Shown piece after piece: positions 1-9,013 of a stretch of 64,000 nt of DNA (the first letter of the stretch is position 1; the number at the start of each line of letters is the position of its first letter). Below the pieces are notes generated by a model. That model was given only the letters and a program-made list of their open reading frames with translations, had not been told where the DNA came from and made no database searches. Made by a program: the position numbers and the translations under genes. This DNA comes from Pedobacter sp. Leaf194 (GTDB taxonomy: Bacteria > Bacteroidota > Bacteroidia > Sphingobacteriales > Sphingobacteriaceae): NCBI RefSeq assembly GCF_001423945.1, contig NZ_LMPU01000011.1, positions 1-64,000 on the forward strand. The letters run 5' to 3'.

Positions 1-50
1 TTATTCATTTTTTTTAAATTATTATTGTAAATATCAAATAAGTTTGTACA

Positions 51-84
51 TTTGTAATGCTCGTTAATTATTATTATATATTTG
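51..84 (+). promoter_or_regulatory. Bacteroidota-type vegetative promoter
   Basis: TTTG at 51-54 and TATATTTG at 77-84 are separated by 22 bases, close to the Bacteroidota consensus TTTG-N(about 20)-TAnnTTTG. The predicted RNA start (about 90) falls at the left arm of the hairpin at 89-118, so the product could only be a short RNA. Confidence 0.45.
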
Positions 85-88
85 GTTT

Positions 89-118
89 AAAAAAAGCGCT
101 GGTAACGGCGCTTTTTTT
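89..118 (+). terminator. Rho-independent terminator-like hairpin
   Basis: The arms AAAAAGCGC (91-99) and GCGCTTTTT (108-116) pair around an 8-base loop and are followed by a T run. It would work in either direction. It lies just after a promoter-like element and not after a gene. Confidence 0.6.
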
Positions 119-171
119 ATAAGACTTTTAAACACAACATTAATATCAACATAAACCAAACAAACTAAACC

Positions 172-199
172 AAAAGCTTCCCTAACAGGAAGCTTTTTT
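172..199 (+). terminator. Second U-tailed hairpin
   Basis: AAAAGCTTCC (172-181) pairs with GGAAGCTTTT (188-197) around CTAACA, followed by T residues. It is the second terminator-like hairpin within 110 bases, with no protein gene between them. Confidence 0.6.
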
Positions 200-346
200 T
201 ATTTAAATGGAATGAAATTATAAAAGTGGGATGTTTTGTCTGACTAGAACTAACTTTAATCCATCATAGGATGAAGATTAATTTAATGCTTAAGCATTTC
301 TTGAAAGCCGAAGTCGCGATGCACTAACTTTCGGAATAGATTAAAC

Positions 347-384
347 AAAAAAAGCTACCTTAATTTTAATCAAGGTAGCTTTTT
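347..384 (-). terminator. Terminator of the ferritin gene
   Basis: A 12-bp stem (350-361 with 372-383) with A and T runs on its two flanks lies 19 bases beyond the ferritin stop codon. The U tract is correctly placed for minus-strand transcription. Confidence 0.8.
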
Positions 385-403
385 AAATATATATATTGCT
401 AAA

Positions 404-931
404 TTATTGTTCTGAATAGGAGATTTTATTAACATGTTTGTCGATTTCCCATCTTCCTGTGCCTTCTTCACCAATTACTTCAAATAACTCTAGTGCCCGG
501 CGAGCCTTGTATTCTTCTTCACGTTGCTCTTTCAAGAACCAATTTAAAAATTCCATGGTAACAAAATCCTGTTCTTTCTGGCACCTTGCGTAAATGTTTT
601 TAAAGCTTTGCGTAATTGCAATTTCTGCTTCCAGTGCATCCTCAAAAACTTCTCTAAAACCGGCAAATTCCGTTTTGATGCCCATAACTTCTGGAGATAT
701 CGCGTTTCCGCCCATATCAAGAACATACTTAAACAACTTTAACTGATGTACTCTTTCTTCTTCAGATTGTTTTGCAAAATAATCTGCTGAAAAATCGAAA
801 CCATTTTGGTCGCACCAGGATGACATTGATAAATATAATGATGAAGAGTGAGCCTCTTTCTTAATCTGCTGATTTAAAAGTGTTTCAATATCCTGTGATA
901 TCAAACTTTTTATACGCATTAAATCTTTCAT
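404..931 (-). CDS. ftnA: Bacterial non-haem ferritin
   Basis: This is an iron-storage ferritin of the FtnA type: it oxidises Fe(II) and stores the mineral inside a 24-subunit cytoplasmic shell. The 175 residues are close to the family length. Visible ligands of the ferroxidase centre are Glu26 in KKEAHSS and Glu59/His62 in SEEERVH, matching E. coli FtnA Glu17, Glu50 and His53. The second half carries the expected EREEE-like helix (KEQREEEYKARR). Met5 is an alternative start. The gene stands alone with its own terminator. Iron or redox control is likely from family knowledge, but no operator is visible. Confidence 0.95.
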   Translation of the reverse strand: MKDLMRIKSLISQDIETLLNQQIKKEAHSSSLYLSMSSWCDQNGFDFSADYFAKQSEEERVHQLKLFKYVLDMGGNAISPEVMGIKTEFAGFREVFEDALEAEIAITQSFKNIYARCQKEQDFVTMEFLNWFLKEQREEEYKARRALELFEVIGEEGTGRWEIDKHVNKISYSEQ

Positions 932-1102
932 AATTTCTTTTGCTTAACTAATGATACAAATGTAACACCTTATTAAGCATATTGTGTGGAATATTTACAA
1001 TATGAAATTAGTCTAAATTGCTCTGAAGCAAGTTTTTGTAATGAGTTTAAATAAAGGAAGGGGAGTGCTAAACTCGTGTTGCCAAAAAAATTTGAGAAAT
1101 TA

Positions 1103-1471
1103 CTAAACCACCAATCTATTCAAACAATCGTTAACCATGTGGTTAAGTTTAAACATCGTAAAGGTACCTTGAAGCAAATCTTTTAAAGCGATAATTTCTA
1201 GCGCACTTAGTAAATAGATGTGGTCGCAGCCATTAAAAGTTACCAGTTCAAAATCTGCTCTTTTGGTATTTAAAAGCAAGGCGTCGATATCGATGCCTTC
1301 AACAACTTTTTTTAGCTTTTGTAAAGAGATACAATTGTAACGGGCAAACTTTCCGCCGAAATCTACGTAGAAGCAATTAAGCTTATCAGATTGGTAAATA
1401 GAACCCTGAGTATTTGAGAATACGTTAATCAGTTCGTTAATATCTACACATGCTTTGTCCATCGACTGCAA
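1103..1471 (-). CDS. Conserved hypothetical protein
   Basis: A 122-residue soluble protein without signal peptide or membrane span. I do not recognise a function. The pattern of a Cys near the middle of the first half, a conserved-looking FGGKFARYNC segment and an alternating Leu-rich C-terminal helix (LSALEIIALKDLL) resembles short Bacteroidota DUF proteins such as the DUF6686 group, but that match is only a guess. Met4 (MDKAC) is an alternative start. The base composition is like its neighbours and the frame is uninterrupted, which supports a real gene. It is monocistronic, between ferritin and a GNAT gene on the same strand. Confidence 0.65.
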   Translation of the reverse strand: MQSMDKACVDINELINVFSNTQGSIYQSDKLNCFYVDFGGKFARYNCISLQKLKKVVEGIDIDALLLNTKRADFELVTFNGCDHIYLLSALEIIALKDLLQGTFTMFKLNHMVNDCLNRLVV

Positions 1472-1535
1472 AAATTGCTATTATTTAGATTAAATACAAA
1501 TAAAAGTGTAAATAATTTATTTAAGGCGCTTTACG

Positions 1536-2102
1536 CTACCGCCGGGAGATTTGGTATATCATATGATAAAACAATTCGCCAAGGAATTCTTTCTTATTTT
1601 GAACTTTGAATTCTTTCTTTTGATAGAGTTCTAGCGCCTTTTTGTTTCCAACTTCAACTAAAAGGCCTGCTTTATCAATTCCAAGTTCCGAAGCCCATTT
1701 AATTCCGCCATCAATTAGCTGTTTGCCAATGCCTTTTCCTTGCGCCGCCGGAGCGACACTAATCGTGTCAAGGTAAAATTCTCCCGGTTCAGTTTCCGCT
1801 TCTGTCGGCAGACTCTGATCATCGCTATTAGCTTGAAGATAGGCAACAAAATTTTTCCTTAACTCGCCAAGCCTCCCGCCATCATAAGCATTTAACGAGC
1901 CTAAAATTTCACCGTTTTCTTCAAAAACCAGAATGTTCTCATAACTATACTGGTTATTACGCCCGGCTATAACTTGTTCGAAAAGTGCCAGTGTTTCTGT
2001 GCTATTGCTGGTGCGGCTAAATTTATTCGCCAGTTTTCCCATCGCCTGAATAATCAGCGGCGCAATGGCTTTAGCGTCTTCCGGAGTTGCTCTGCGTAAC
2101 AT
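1536..2102 (-). CDS. GNAT family N-acetyltransferase
   Basis: A 188-residue cytoplasmic acetyl-CoA-dependent N-acetyltransferase. The GNAT motif A is clear: a beta strand FYLDTISVAP leads into AAQGKGIGKQL (Q/R-x-x-G-x-G/A), which binds the pyrophosphate of acetyl-CoA. Motif B appears as LLVEVGNKKALELYQKKEF, the N-x-x-A-x-x-x-Y arrangement. The segment at about 75-105 between the strands is longer than usual and contains an acidic linker. The substrate is unknown. The start codon overlaps the stop of the upstream metallo-beta-lactamase gene in a TAATG arrangement, so the two are probably translationally coupled. Confidence 0.9.
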   Translation of the reverse strand: MLRRATPEDAKAIAPLIIQAMGKLANKFSRTSNSTETLALFEQVIAGRNNQYSYENILVFEENGEILGSLNAYDGGRLGELRKNFVAYLQANSDDQSLPTEAETEPGEFYLDTISVAPAAQGKGIGKQLIDGGIKWASELGIDKAGLLVEVGNKKALELYQKKEFKVQNKKEFLGELFYHMIYQISRR

Positions 2103-2941
2103 TAAATTGCGCTTAAGCTAAATGTTTCCGCAACGCGTATGCCTTTCTCGGTCCGTTGCAAAGTGCAACATTCATTAATTGGATCGTGTTCTAGGTACAA
2201 AATGTAATTATTATCTACTGCTTCTTCCAGAAAAGCCTCTTTTTCCGTCAATGTTGTTAACGGAAACATATCATAAGCCATGACATAGGGGAGTGGTAAA
2301 TGACCTACAGATGGGAGCAAATCAGCCATGTAAACAATGGTTTTTCCTTTATAATTTATTTTGGGCAGCATCATCGCGTCTGTATGCCCATAAGCGAAGC
2401 TGATGTTAATGTTTTCCTGCCACTCGATGTTCTCTTTTTCTTCAATGAATTTTAGCTGTCCGCTTTCTTCAATTGGTAATATATTTTCTTTTAAAAATGA
2501 GGCCTTTTCCCGGGCATTTGGTTCTACTGCCCATTTCCAGTGCTTTTTATTACTCCAGTATGTTGCATTTTTAAAAGCGGGAATGAGTTGTTCGCCATCT
2601 CTGACTACTGCGCCACCAACATGATCGAAATGCAAATGCGTAAGAAATACATCGGTAATATCGGAGGTGCTGAAACCCAGGTTCGACAGCGATTTAGCGA
2701 TTGTATCATCGCCATGCAAATAATAATGACTGAAAAATTTCTCGTTCTGTTTGTTGCCAATTCCCGTATCTACCAAAGTAAGTTTGTTTCCATCTTCAAT
2801 TAAAAGACACCGCATGGCCCAGGTACAAAGGTTGTTGGCATCAGCCGGATTAGTTTTTTGCCAAATCGCTTTTGGAACAACGCCAAACATTGCACCGCCG
2901 TCAAGTTTAAAAAAGCCTGTATTTATGGTGTGAAGTTTCAT
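2102..2941 (-). CDS. MBL-fold metallo-hydrolase
   Basis: A 279-residue metallo-beta-lactamase-fold hydrolase. The zinc motif HxHxDH is present as HLHFDH at residues 102-107, with later candidate ligands His in AYGHTDA, Asp in YMADLLP and His in LEHDP. The overall layout resembles the lactonase/aryl-hydrolase branch often found in Bacteroidota, and no signal peptide is seen, so it should act in the cytoplasm. The substrate cannot be told from sequence. It is first of a two-gene unit with the GNAT gene, overlapping at TAATG. Confidence 0.9.
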   Translation of the reverse strand: MKLHTINTGFFKLDGGAMFGVVPKAIWQKTNPADANNLCTWAMRCLLIEDGNKLTLVDTGIGNKQNEKFFSHYYLHGDDTIAKSLSNLGFSTSDITDVFLTHLHFDHVGGAVVRDGEQLIPAFKNATYWSNKKHWKWAVEPNAREKASFLKENILPIEESGQLKFIEEKENIEWQENINISFAYGHTDAMMLPKINYKGKTIVYMADLLPSVGHLPLPYVMAYDMFPLTTLTEKEAFLEEAVDNNYILYLEHDPINECCTLQRTEKGIRVAETFSLSAI

Positions 2942-3050
2942 TTCTTAATATTTAGTATCTGTTTTTGAGTAGCTGTATTGCGTATTGAATATTACGCAGC
3001 AGAGGTGTTAAGTTAGTTAGAATTATACGTTGAAATCGGATAAAAATAAG

Positions 3051-3080
3051 AAAACCCTTTAGAATTAACTAAAGGGTTTT
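3051..3080 (-). terminator. Terminator downstream of lpdA
   Basis: AAAACCCTTTAG pairs with CTAAAGGGTTTT around AATTAA. On the minus strand it is followed by TTCTTATTTTT. It lies 66 bases after the lpdA stop codon. Confidence 0.75.
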
Positions 3081-3145
3081 GTAAATGATGGCGTGTTTAT
3101 TTTAGGTCTTCGTTTTAACTTTGGCCTAATGATAAACCCTTTATC

Positions 3146-4534
3146 TTATAAATGTATCACTTCACCGTAAGCATCGGCCGCGGCCTCCATAATGGCTTCG
3201 CTCATTGTTGGGTGCGGGTGAACAGATTTAATCATTTCATGTCCGGTTGTTTCTAACTTGCGTGCTACTACAATTTCAGCAATCATTTCCGTAACATTTG
3301 TTCCGATCATGTGCGCACCTAATAATTCGCCATATTTAGCATCGAAAATTAGTTTAACAAAACCATCTTTTGCACCGGCAGCACTCGCTTTTCCTGATGC
3401 AGAGAACGGAAACTTACCAATTTTTAATTCGTAACCAGCTGCTTTTGCTGCTTTTTCAGTGTAACCTACAGAAGCAATTTCTGGTGTGCAATAAGTACAT
3501 CCCGGAATGTTGTTATAATCTAACGGTTCAACATGCTGACCGGCAATTTTTTCCACGCAGATAATGCCTTCGGCAGACGCTACGTGTGCCAGTGCTTGTC
3601 CGCCCACTACATCACCAATTGCATAATATCCTTTTACCGATGTATTGTAAAATTCATCTGTAACAATTTTACCTTTTTCAGTTTTGATGCCAGTTTCTTC
3701 CAAACCGATGTTTTCGATGTTTGCTACAATGCCTGCAGCAGAAAGCACGATATCAGCCTCGATAGTTTGCATACCTGAAGCAGTTTTTACAGATACTTTG
3801 CAGCCGGCGCCACTTGTATCAACGGCCTCAACCGATGCTGAAGTCATGACGTCGATGCCAACTTTCTTTAAGCTGCGCAACAATTGTTTCGAAACATCTT
3901 CATCTTCTACCGGAACAACATTTTCCATAAATTCTACAATAGTTACCTTAGTTCCCATTGTAGCGTAGAAGTATGCAAACTCGACACCAATGGCGCCTGA
4001 GCCTACAACAACCATACTTTTTGGTAATTCTGGCAATACCATTGCCTGGCGGTAGCCAATTATTTTTTTACCATCTTGCTTCAAATTAGGCAGCTCCCTT
4101 GAGCGGGCGCCAGTTGCAATAATGATGTTTTTTGCAGTTAATTCTTTTTGAGAACCATCAGCACCCTTAACCTCCAGCTTGTTGCCCGGCTTTAATTTGC
4201 CGATGCCCATTATTACGTCAATTTTATTTTTCTTCATTAAAAACTGAACGCCTTTACTCATGCCATCGGCAACGCCACGGCTACGTTTTACAACAGCAGC
4301 AAAATCGGCTGTTGCGCCTGCAGTTGTAATTCCGTAATCAGCTGCATGATTAATATATTCGAAAACCTGAGCACTCTTTAAAAGCGCTTTTGTAGGGATA
4401 CAACCCCAGTTTAAACAAATACCACCTAATGATTCACGCTCTACAATTGCAACTTTAAGTCCTAATTGTGAAGCTCTGATTGCAGCTACATAGCCACCTG
4501 GGCCGCTGCCTAAAACAATAACGTCGTAGTTCAT
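3146..4534 (-). CDS. lpdA: Dihydrolipoyl dehydrogenase
   Basis: This FAD-dependent E3 enzyme reoxidises dihydrolipoamide with NAD+ in 2-oxoacid dehydrogenase complexes or the glycine cleavage system. With the start at Met of MNYDVIVLG the protein has 462 residues, the usual length; the frame is open 28 codons further upstream, but that extension does not resemble the family. Visible features are the FAD motif GSGPGG (9-14), the redox disulfide C40-LNWG-C45, the NAD motif GSGAIGVEFA, the second FAD motif YAIGDV and the catalytic His-Glu of HPHPTMSE (His441, Glu446). No E1/E2 genes lie beside it. Confidence 0.95.
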   Translation of the reverse strand: MNYDVIVLGSGPGGYVAAIRASQLGLKVAIVERESLGGICLNWGCIPTKALLKSAQVFEYINHAADYGITTAGATADFAAVVKRSRGVADGMSKGVQFLMKKNKIDVIMGIGKLKPGNKLEVKGADGSQKELTAKNIIIATGARSRELPNLKQDGKKIIGYRQAMVLPELPKSMVVVGSGAIGVEFAYFYATMGTKVTIVEFMENVVPVEDEDVSKQLLRSLKKVGIDVMTSASVEAVDTSGAGCKVSVKTASGMQTIEADIVLSAAGIVANIENIGLEETGIKTEKGKIVTDEFYNTSVKGYYAIGDVVGGQALAHVASAEGIICVEKIAGQHVEPLDYNNIPGCTYCTPEIASVGYTEKAAKAAGYELKIGKFPFSASGKASAAGAKDGFVKLIFDAKYGELLGAHMIGTNVTEMIAEIVVARKLETTGHEMIKSVHPHPTMSEAIMEAAADAYGEVIHL

Positions 4535-4983
4535 ATCTATATTAAAGAGATTTCTTTTATTATTTGTTTCTGTAATCTCCGGGGAGGAGAAGGCTCTGTT
4601 ATCAGATTTTCCTCGCATCGATATTATATCTCTGCATTACTTTTTAAAACTTGCGTTTTTATAATCCCCAAAACTAAAAAAAAAATGTTAATTGGGTTGG
4701 TGATTATTAAGATACAATGTAAAAATGCCAAAAATTACAATCAGCGCAGATTTTAAATATTATGAAGTCTGTTAGGAATGGTAATTAGTAAAGTATTTTA
4801 TTATTGATTAAGCCATAAGATGATGTGAGATAACCCAAAACCAGAGGATTTTGCGCTGTAAATTTTTGAATTTTTTAAATTCTTACGTTTTTATATGAAT
4901 TATTTACAGGCGAAATGAGCGTTTTTTGCTGAAAATTTATAGAAACTGTCAAGCTGTTGATAAACTGAAAGTTAAGGCCATTA

Positions 4984-5045
4984 ATTGGATGTTAATTGTT
5001 GAAAAGTTTTGCCCGATTTAATAATTATTTAACATTGGATGTTAA
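4984..5045 (+). repeat. Pair of 12-bp direct repeats upstream of the receptor gene
   Basis: ATTGGATGTTAA occurs at 4984-4995 and again at 5034-5045, 50 bases apart (about five helical turns), just upstream of the promoter box. The phasing suggests a regulator binding on one face of the DNA, which is inference. Confidence 0.5.
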
Positions 5046-5066
5046 AATGTGTTAAAAATTAATAAG

Positions 5067-5074
5067 TACATTTG
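5067..5074 (+). promoter_or_regulatory. TAnnTTTG promoter box of the TonB-dependent receptor gene
   Basis: TACATTTG matches the Bacteroidota -7 element. It lies 60 bases before the start codon. No good upstream TTTG box is visible at the usual distance, which would fit an activator-dependent promoter. Confidence 0.45.
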
Positions 5075-5133
5075 CGCCATAAAATCTTTCCCGATTTATT
5101 ATTCAAACAAAAAACAAATTTAAAAATCAAAGT

Positions 5134-8100
5134 ATGAAGAAATCTTTACTTTTAAGATTAGTACTTGTTATTGTGGCTGTTGTAGGCCTTACCTTTAGTG
5201 TTAATGCGCAGGTTACTACATCGTCTATGACAGGAACCATTAAGGATGACAAAGGAACGCTTCCTGGTGCGAGCATTAAAGCAACGCACACACCTACCGG
5301 AACAGTTTACACCGTATCTACGAACAACGATGGTCGTTTTACAATTGGTGCAATGCGGGTTGGTGGTCCTTACACCATTGAAGTGAGTTTTGTTGGTTTT
5401 AAACCGTCAAAATTAACTGATGTTTATTTAAAAATAGGTGAGCCTTATGTTGTTAACGTTACTTTAATAGACAACAGCTCAACTTTATCAGAAGTAAAAA
5501 TTGTTGGTCAAAGTGCTAACAGTATTTTAAATTCAAACAAAAACGGAACTTCTACCGTAATTGCCAGACAACAAATTCAATCGTTACCAACCATTACACG
5601 TAGCGTAAACGATTTAACCCGTTTAACTCCGCAAGCTAATGGTCAATCTATCGGTGGTGGTAATTACCGTTCGAATAACTTTACAGTGGATGGCGCTAAC
5701 TTTAACAACCAATTTGGTATTGGCCAGAACATCCCTGCCGGCGGTTCTCCAATTTCAATCGATGCGTTAGAGCAAATCTCAATCAATGTTACTCCATACG
5801 ATGTTCGTCAAACAGGTTTTACTGGCGGTTCTGTTAGTGCAGTAACACGTTCTGGTACTAACACTTTTCAAGGTAACGCATTTTATACTATGCGTGGCGA
5901 AGAAAATCAAGGTAAAAGAATTGGCGAAACTTATAGAATTCCTGCGAGTGCAATTCAAAAATTAGATGAAAAAAATTACGGCTTCAGTTTAGGTGGTCCA
6001 ATCATCAAAGATAAATTGTTCTTTTTTGTTAATTACGAGAAGAAACACACCATTCAGCCAGGAACTACTAGAATTGCTTCAACTCCGGGCTTAACTTATG
6101 GTGCACCAGGTTCGCCAAATACTGTTGTTCAAGCACCTGCATCTCTTTTAAACGAAATCTCTTCGTATTTATTAAACAATTATGGATACGCTACTGGTCC
6201 TTACCAGGGCTATTCAAATGTTAGCGATAACGAGAAAATGTTTGCTCGTTTAGACTGGAATATTTCTAAAAACCACCGTTTCAGCGTTCGTTACAACCAG
6301 GTAGAAAGTCAAAGCCCTTCATCGGCAAGTACTTCTGTAACTAACTCTGGTGTAACCGGTACTTTAGCTTACAACAACTCAAGATCTGGAACAGCTAATA
6401 ATGCTGGTTTGCCTTTCTTCAATTCTAACTATTACCAGGCCGCTAACTTATACTCTGCAGTAGCCGAGTTAAACTCGAGCTTTGGCAGTAAGGTTACTAA
6501 CGTAGCCCGTGTTACCTATTCACACCAGAATGACCCAAGAAATTCTGATAGTGCACCATTTCCGTTAGTTGATATATTAGATGGTACACAGACTGCAACT
6601 TCTGCAAATGCTGGTAACGTACTAACTACTTTCGGTTATGAGCCATTCACTTATGGTAACCTGAGAGATGTTAAAGGTTACACTTATAGTGATGATTTAA
6701 GTTTAGCATTAGGTAAACACAACATTACTTTAGGCTTGCAGGCTGAGTTAAGTACAACAACCAATGGATTCCAACGTTTCGGAACTGGTTTTTACACTTT
6801 CAGATCATGGGATGATTTCAAAAATAATTTAAAACCATTACAATATTCAGTTACTTATCCTTTAACTGCTGATGGTTCTCAAGCTTTTCCAAGTTTTAAA
6901 TTTGCTCAGTATTCAGCATATTTACAGGATGAGTTTACCGTAACTGATCGTTTGAAGTTAACCGCGGGTATCCGTTTCGAACAAGCAACCTATCCTAACT
7001 CACCGGGTATTTTAACACATCCACTAGTAGCTGCACAAACATTTGCAGAAGGTAGAAAAGTGGATACTGGCGTATTGCCAGAGAATAGAATTTCTTATTC
7101 TCCAAGGTTTGGTTTTAACTGGGATGTAAACGGAGATCGTTCGTTACAAGTTCGCGGTGGATCGGGTATTTTTACTGGTCGCGTGCCATTTGTGTGGATC
7201 GTTTCACAATCTAGTGATGCTGGTTTATTACAGTATTTACAAACTTATTCTAGCGCTAACGGCGGAACTGTTCCATCATTTAATCCAAGCATTGCGCCAA
7301 ACTTACTTACAGCAACTAAACCAGCTGCAGGTACAAGTATCCCGGGAACAATTAGTGTAATGTCTCCTGATTTAAAGTTTCCTCAAACATGGAAATCAAG
7401 TTTAGCATTTGATGTTAAATTGCCATTCGGTATCGTGGGAACGTTAGAAGGTATTTACGGTAAAGATTTAAATGTAGCTGTTGCCAGAAACATCAACTTA
7501 GTTGACCCAACTGTAACTAATATCGCGGGTTTCCCGGATAACAGACCTTTATATCCAAATTCAGTTGCCGGAAGACAAGTAGTTGACATCAACTCTGCTG
7601 GATTACCAGTAGCAAATGCAACTTCTACCTTAAACGTTACTGAAATGACTAATGCAAAGGGTGGTTATAACTGGCAAGCAACTGCACAGTTAACAAAACA
7701 GTTCTCAAACGGTGTTGCTGCAATGATTGCTTACACCCGTTCTGACCAACGTAACTATGGTGATGGAGCAGGAGATCAATTAGGTAACTTATGGTCAATC
7801 CCGGCTACGTCTACAAATCCAAATACACCAACCTTAAGTTACTCTCAAAACTTAAACCCTGATCGTATCATTGCAAACATTTCTTATAGAAAAGAATATT
7901 TGAAAAACCTTTCAACCTCTATTTCATTATTTTATGAAGGTTCTCAGCAAGGTAGATATTCTTACGTTTATGGAGCTGATTATAACAGAGACGGTGTTAA
8001 CGGAAACGATTTAATTTATATTCCAAGAGACGCTTCGGAAATGAACTTTGTAGCTGTTCCTACAAACTTGGTAACTTCTACCAACGCTGCTGGTGTGGTT

Positions 8101-8547
8101 ACAACAAGAGCATATCCAAGATCGTATACAGCTGCTGAACAAGCTTCTATTTTTGACGCTTACATTTCTCAAGATCCTTATTTAAGTAAACACAGAGGTG
8201 AGTATGCAGAGCGTAATGCAGCAAAATCTCCTTGGAGAAATCAATTCGATTTAAGAATTACACAACAAGTGTTTAAAAACTTCGGTAAAACCAAAAATAG
8301 TTTTGAGTTCACTGCTGATATTTTCAACGTAGGTAACTTGCTAAACCGTAAATGGGGTAACGTAAACTTCGTGAATAACGCTTCAATTTTGGTACCTCAA
8401 AATCCAGCGCAAATCAACGGAACAACAAAACCAACATTTATTTTGGCTGCAGCACAAGGTGACATTGTAAGAGATACTTTCGGTACTTCACAAACAATTT
8501 CATCAACTTACTATATGCAGTTTGGTGTTCGTTATAACTTTAATTAA
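5134..8547 (+). CDS. Oar-like TonB-dependent outer-membrane receptor
   Basis: A 1137-residue outer-membrane protein. A signal peptide (1-25, cleavage at VNA|Q) is followed by a carboxypeptidase-regulatory-like beta-sandwich (about 28-120, with DDKGTLPGASIKAT and the GRFTIGAMRVGG turn), a plug domain (about 130-250, with SVNDLTRLTPQ and FTVDGANFNNQFG) and a long beta-barrel that ends in an aromatic strand, MQFGVRYNFN. This is the Oar/OmpA-related group of TonB-dependent receptors, usually for large or oligomeric substrates. It has no SusD partner downstream, so it is not a classical SusC polysaccharide locus. The tonB gene 4 kb away could energise it. The ligand is unknown. Confidence 0.92.
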   Translation: MKKSLLLRLVLVIVAVVGLTFSVNAQVTTSSMTGTIKDDKGTLPGASIKATHTPTGTVYTVSTNNDGRFTIGAMRVGGPYTIEVSFVGFKPSKLTDVYLKIGEPYVVNVTLIDNSSTLSEVKIVGQSANSILNSNKNGTSTVIARQQIQSLPTITRSVNDLTRLTPQANGQSIGGGNYRSNNFTVDGANFNNQFGIGQNIPAGGSPISIDALEQISINVTPYDVRQTGFTGGSVSAVTRSGTNTFQGNAFYTMRGEENQGKRIGETYRIPASAIQKLDEKNYGFSLGGPIIKDKLFFFVNYEKKHTIQPGTTRIASTPGLTYGAPGSPNTVVQAPASLLNEISSYLLNNYGYATGPYQGYSNVSDNEKMFARLDWNISKNHRFSVRYNQVESQSPSSASTSVTNSGVTGTLAYNNSRSGTANNAGLPFFNSNYYQAANLYSAVAELNSSFGSKVTNVARVTYSHQNDPRNSDSAPFPLVDILDGTQTATSANAGNVLTTFGYEPFTYGNLRDVKGYTYSDDLSLALGKHNITLGLQAELSTTTNGFQRFGTGFYTFRSWDDFKNNLKPLQYSVTYPLTADGSQAFPSFKFAQYSAYLQDEFTVTDRLKLTAGIRFEQATYPNSPGILTHPLVAAQTFAEGRKVDTGVLPENRISYSPRFGFNWDVNGDRSLQVRGGSGIFTGRVPFVWIVSQSSDAGLLQYLQTYSSANGGTVPSFNPSIAPNLLTATKPAAGTSIPGTISVMSPDLKFPQTWKSSLAFDVKLPFGIVGTLEGIYGKDLNVAVARNINLVDPTVTNIAGFPDNRPLYPNSVAGRQVVDINSAGLPVANATSTLNVTEMTNAKGGYNWQATAQLTKQFSNGVAAMIAYTRSDQRNYGDGAGDQLGNLWSIPATSTNPNTPTLSYSQNLNPDRIIANISYRKEYLKNLSTSISLFYEGSQQGRYSYVYGADYNRDGVNGNDLIYIPRDASEMNFVAVPTNLVTSTNAAGVVTTRAYPRSYTAAEQASIFDAYISQDPYLSKHRGEYAERNAAKSPWRNQFDLRITQQVFKNFGKTKNSFEFTADIFNVGNLLNRKWGNVNFVNNASILVPQNPAQINGTTKPTFILAAAQGDIVRDTFGTSQTISSTYYMQFGVRYNFN

Positions 8548-8567
8548 TTCTGAAGTGTCAGAATAAT

Positions 8568-8599
8568 AAAAAGTCCCGATGTAAATCGGGACTTTTTTT
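8568..8599 (+). terminator. Terminator of the receptor gene
   Basis: A 13-bp stem AAAAAGTCCCGAT / ATCGGGACTTTTT with a GTAA tetraloop and a T run lies 20 bases after the receptor stop codon. Confidence 0.9.
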
Positions 8600-8683
8600 G
8601 TGCCTCAAATTTTCTTAAAACCTTTTCTGTTCTTAACGATTATATAATTAGACAATCTTTTTTAATAACTAAATTCTAATTCG

Positions 8684-8962
8684 ATGAGCAGTTCAAAGCA
8701 AACTCATGACCATGCTGAAATAAAAGCATGGGCGGAAAAACATGGTGGCGTACCGTCCGTTGTGGCAGATACGGAGAAAGGCGGCGGAGGTCTTTTAAGA
8801 ATCCACTTCCCTAAGCACAGTGATAGTAAATCTGATTTGAAAGAAACGGATTGGGATACGTTTTTTGAAACGTTTGATAAGAATAAGCTGGATTTCCTAT
8901 ACCAGGATAAAAAAGCAGATGGCGAAGAAAGCACTTTTCACAAATTTGTAGAAAGGGCATAA
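8684..8962 (+). CDS. Small conserved hypothetical protein
   Basis: A 92-residue soluble acidic/basic protein. It belongs to a widespread family of about 90-100 residues with the pattern IKAWAEKHGG-P, GGGLLRIHFP and a C-terminal FLYQDKKADGEESTFHKFV. Database entries often call relatives 1,4-alpha-glucan branching enzyme, which cannot be right for a protein of this size because no glycoside hydrolase domain is present. The function is unknown. The gene is monocistronic, flanked by terminators on both sides, and converges on purM. Confidence 0.8.
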   Translation: MSSSKQTHDHAEIKAWAEKHGGVPSVVADTEKGGGGLLRIHFPKHSDSKSDLKETDWDTFFETFDKNKLDFLYQDKKADGEESTFHKFVERA

Positions 8963-8999
8963 AAAAATCCTTACAGATTAACTCTGTAAGGATTTTTTT
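8961..8999. terminator. Bidirectional terminator between convergent genes
   Basis: A long stem AAAAAAATCCTTACAGA pairing with its complement at 8982-8999, with a short loop, serves both the small plus-strand gene and purM on the minus strand. Confidence 0.88.
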
Positions 9000-9013
9000 A
9001 TTTTAACTCATAA

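Larger units (their letters stand above)
1..403. other. Intergenic region with promoter and three hairpins
   Basis: No convincing protein gene lies here. It holds a promoter-like element, two U-tailed hairpins close together and the terminator of the ferritin gene. The 200-347 stretch is AT-rich with no reading frame of note. Confidence 0.6.
4535..5133 (+). other. Long intergenic and 5' leader region before the receptor gene
   Basis: About 600 bases without a gene separate divergent lpdA and the TonB-dependent receptor. The stretch is strongly AT-rich. It contains a direct repeat of 12 bases (4984 and 5034) and a TACATTTG promoter box (5067-5074). Confidence 0.55.

Noticed and set aside
1..8. 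Start of a minus-strand gene running off the left edge
   Set aside because: Only ATGAATAA is visible; this is too little to support a gene.
8684..8962. Annotation as 1,4-alpha-glucan branching enzyme
   Set aside because: The 92-residue protein lacks any glycoside hydrolase fold; the name sometimes attached to relatives is not supported.
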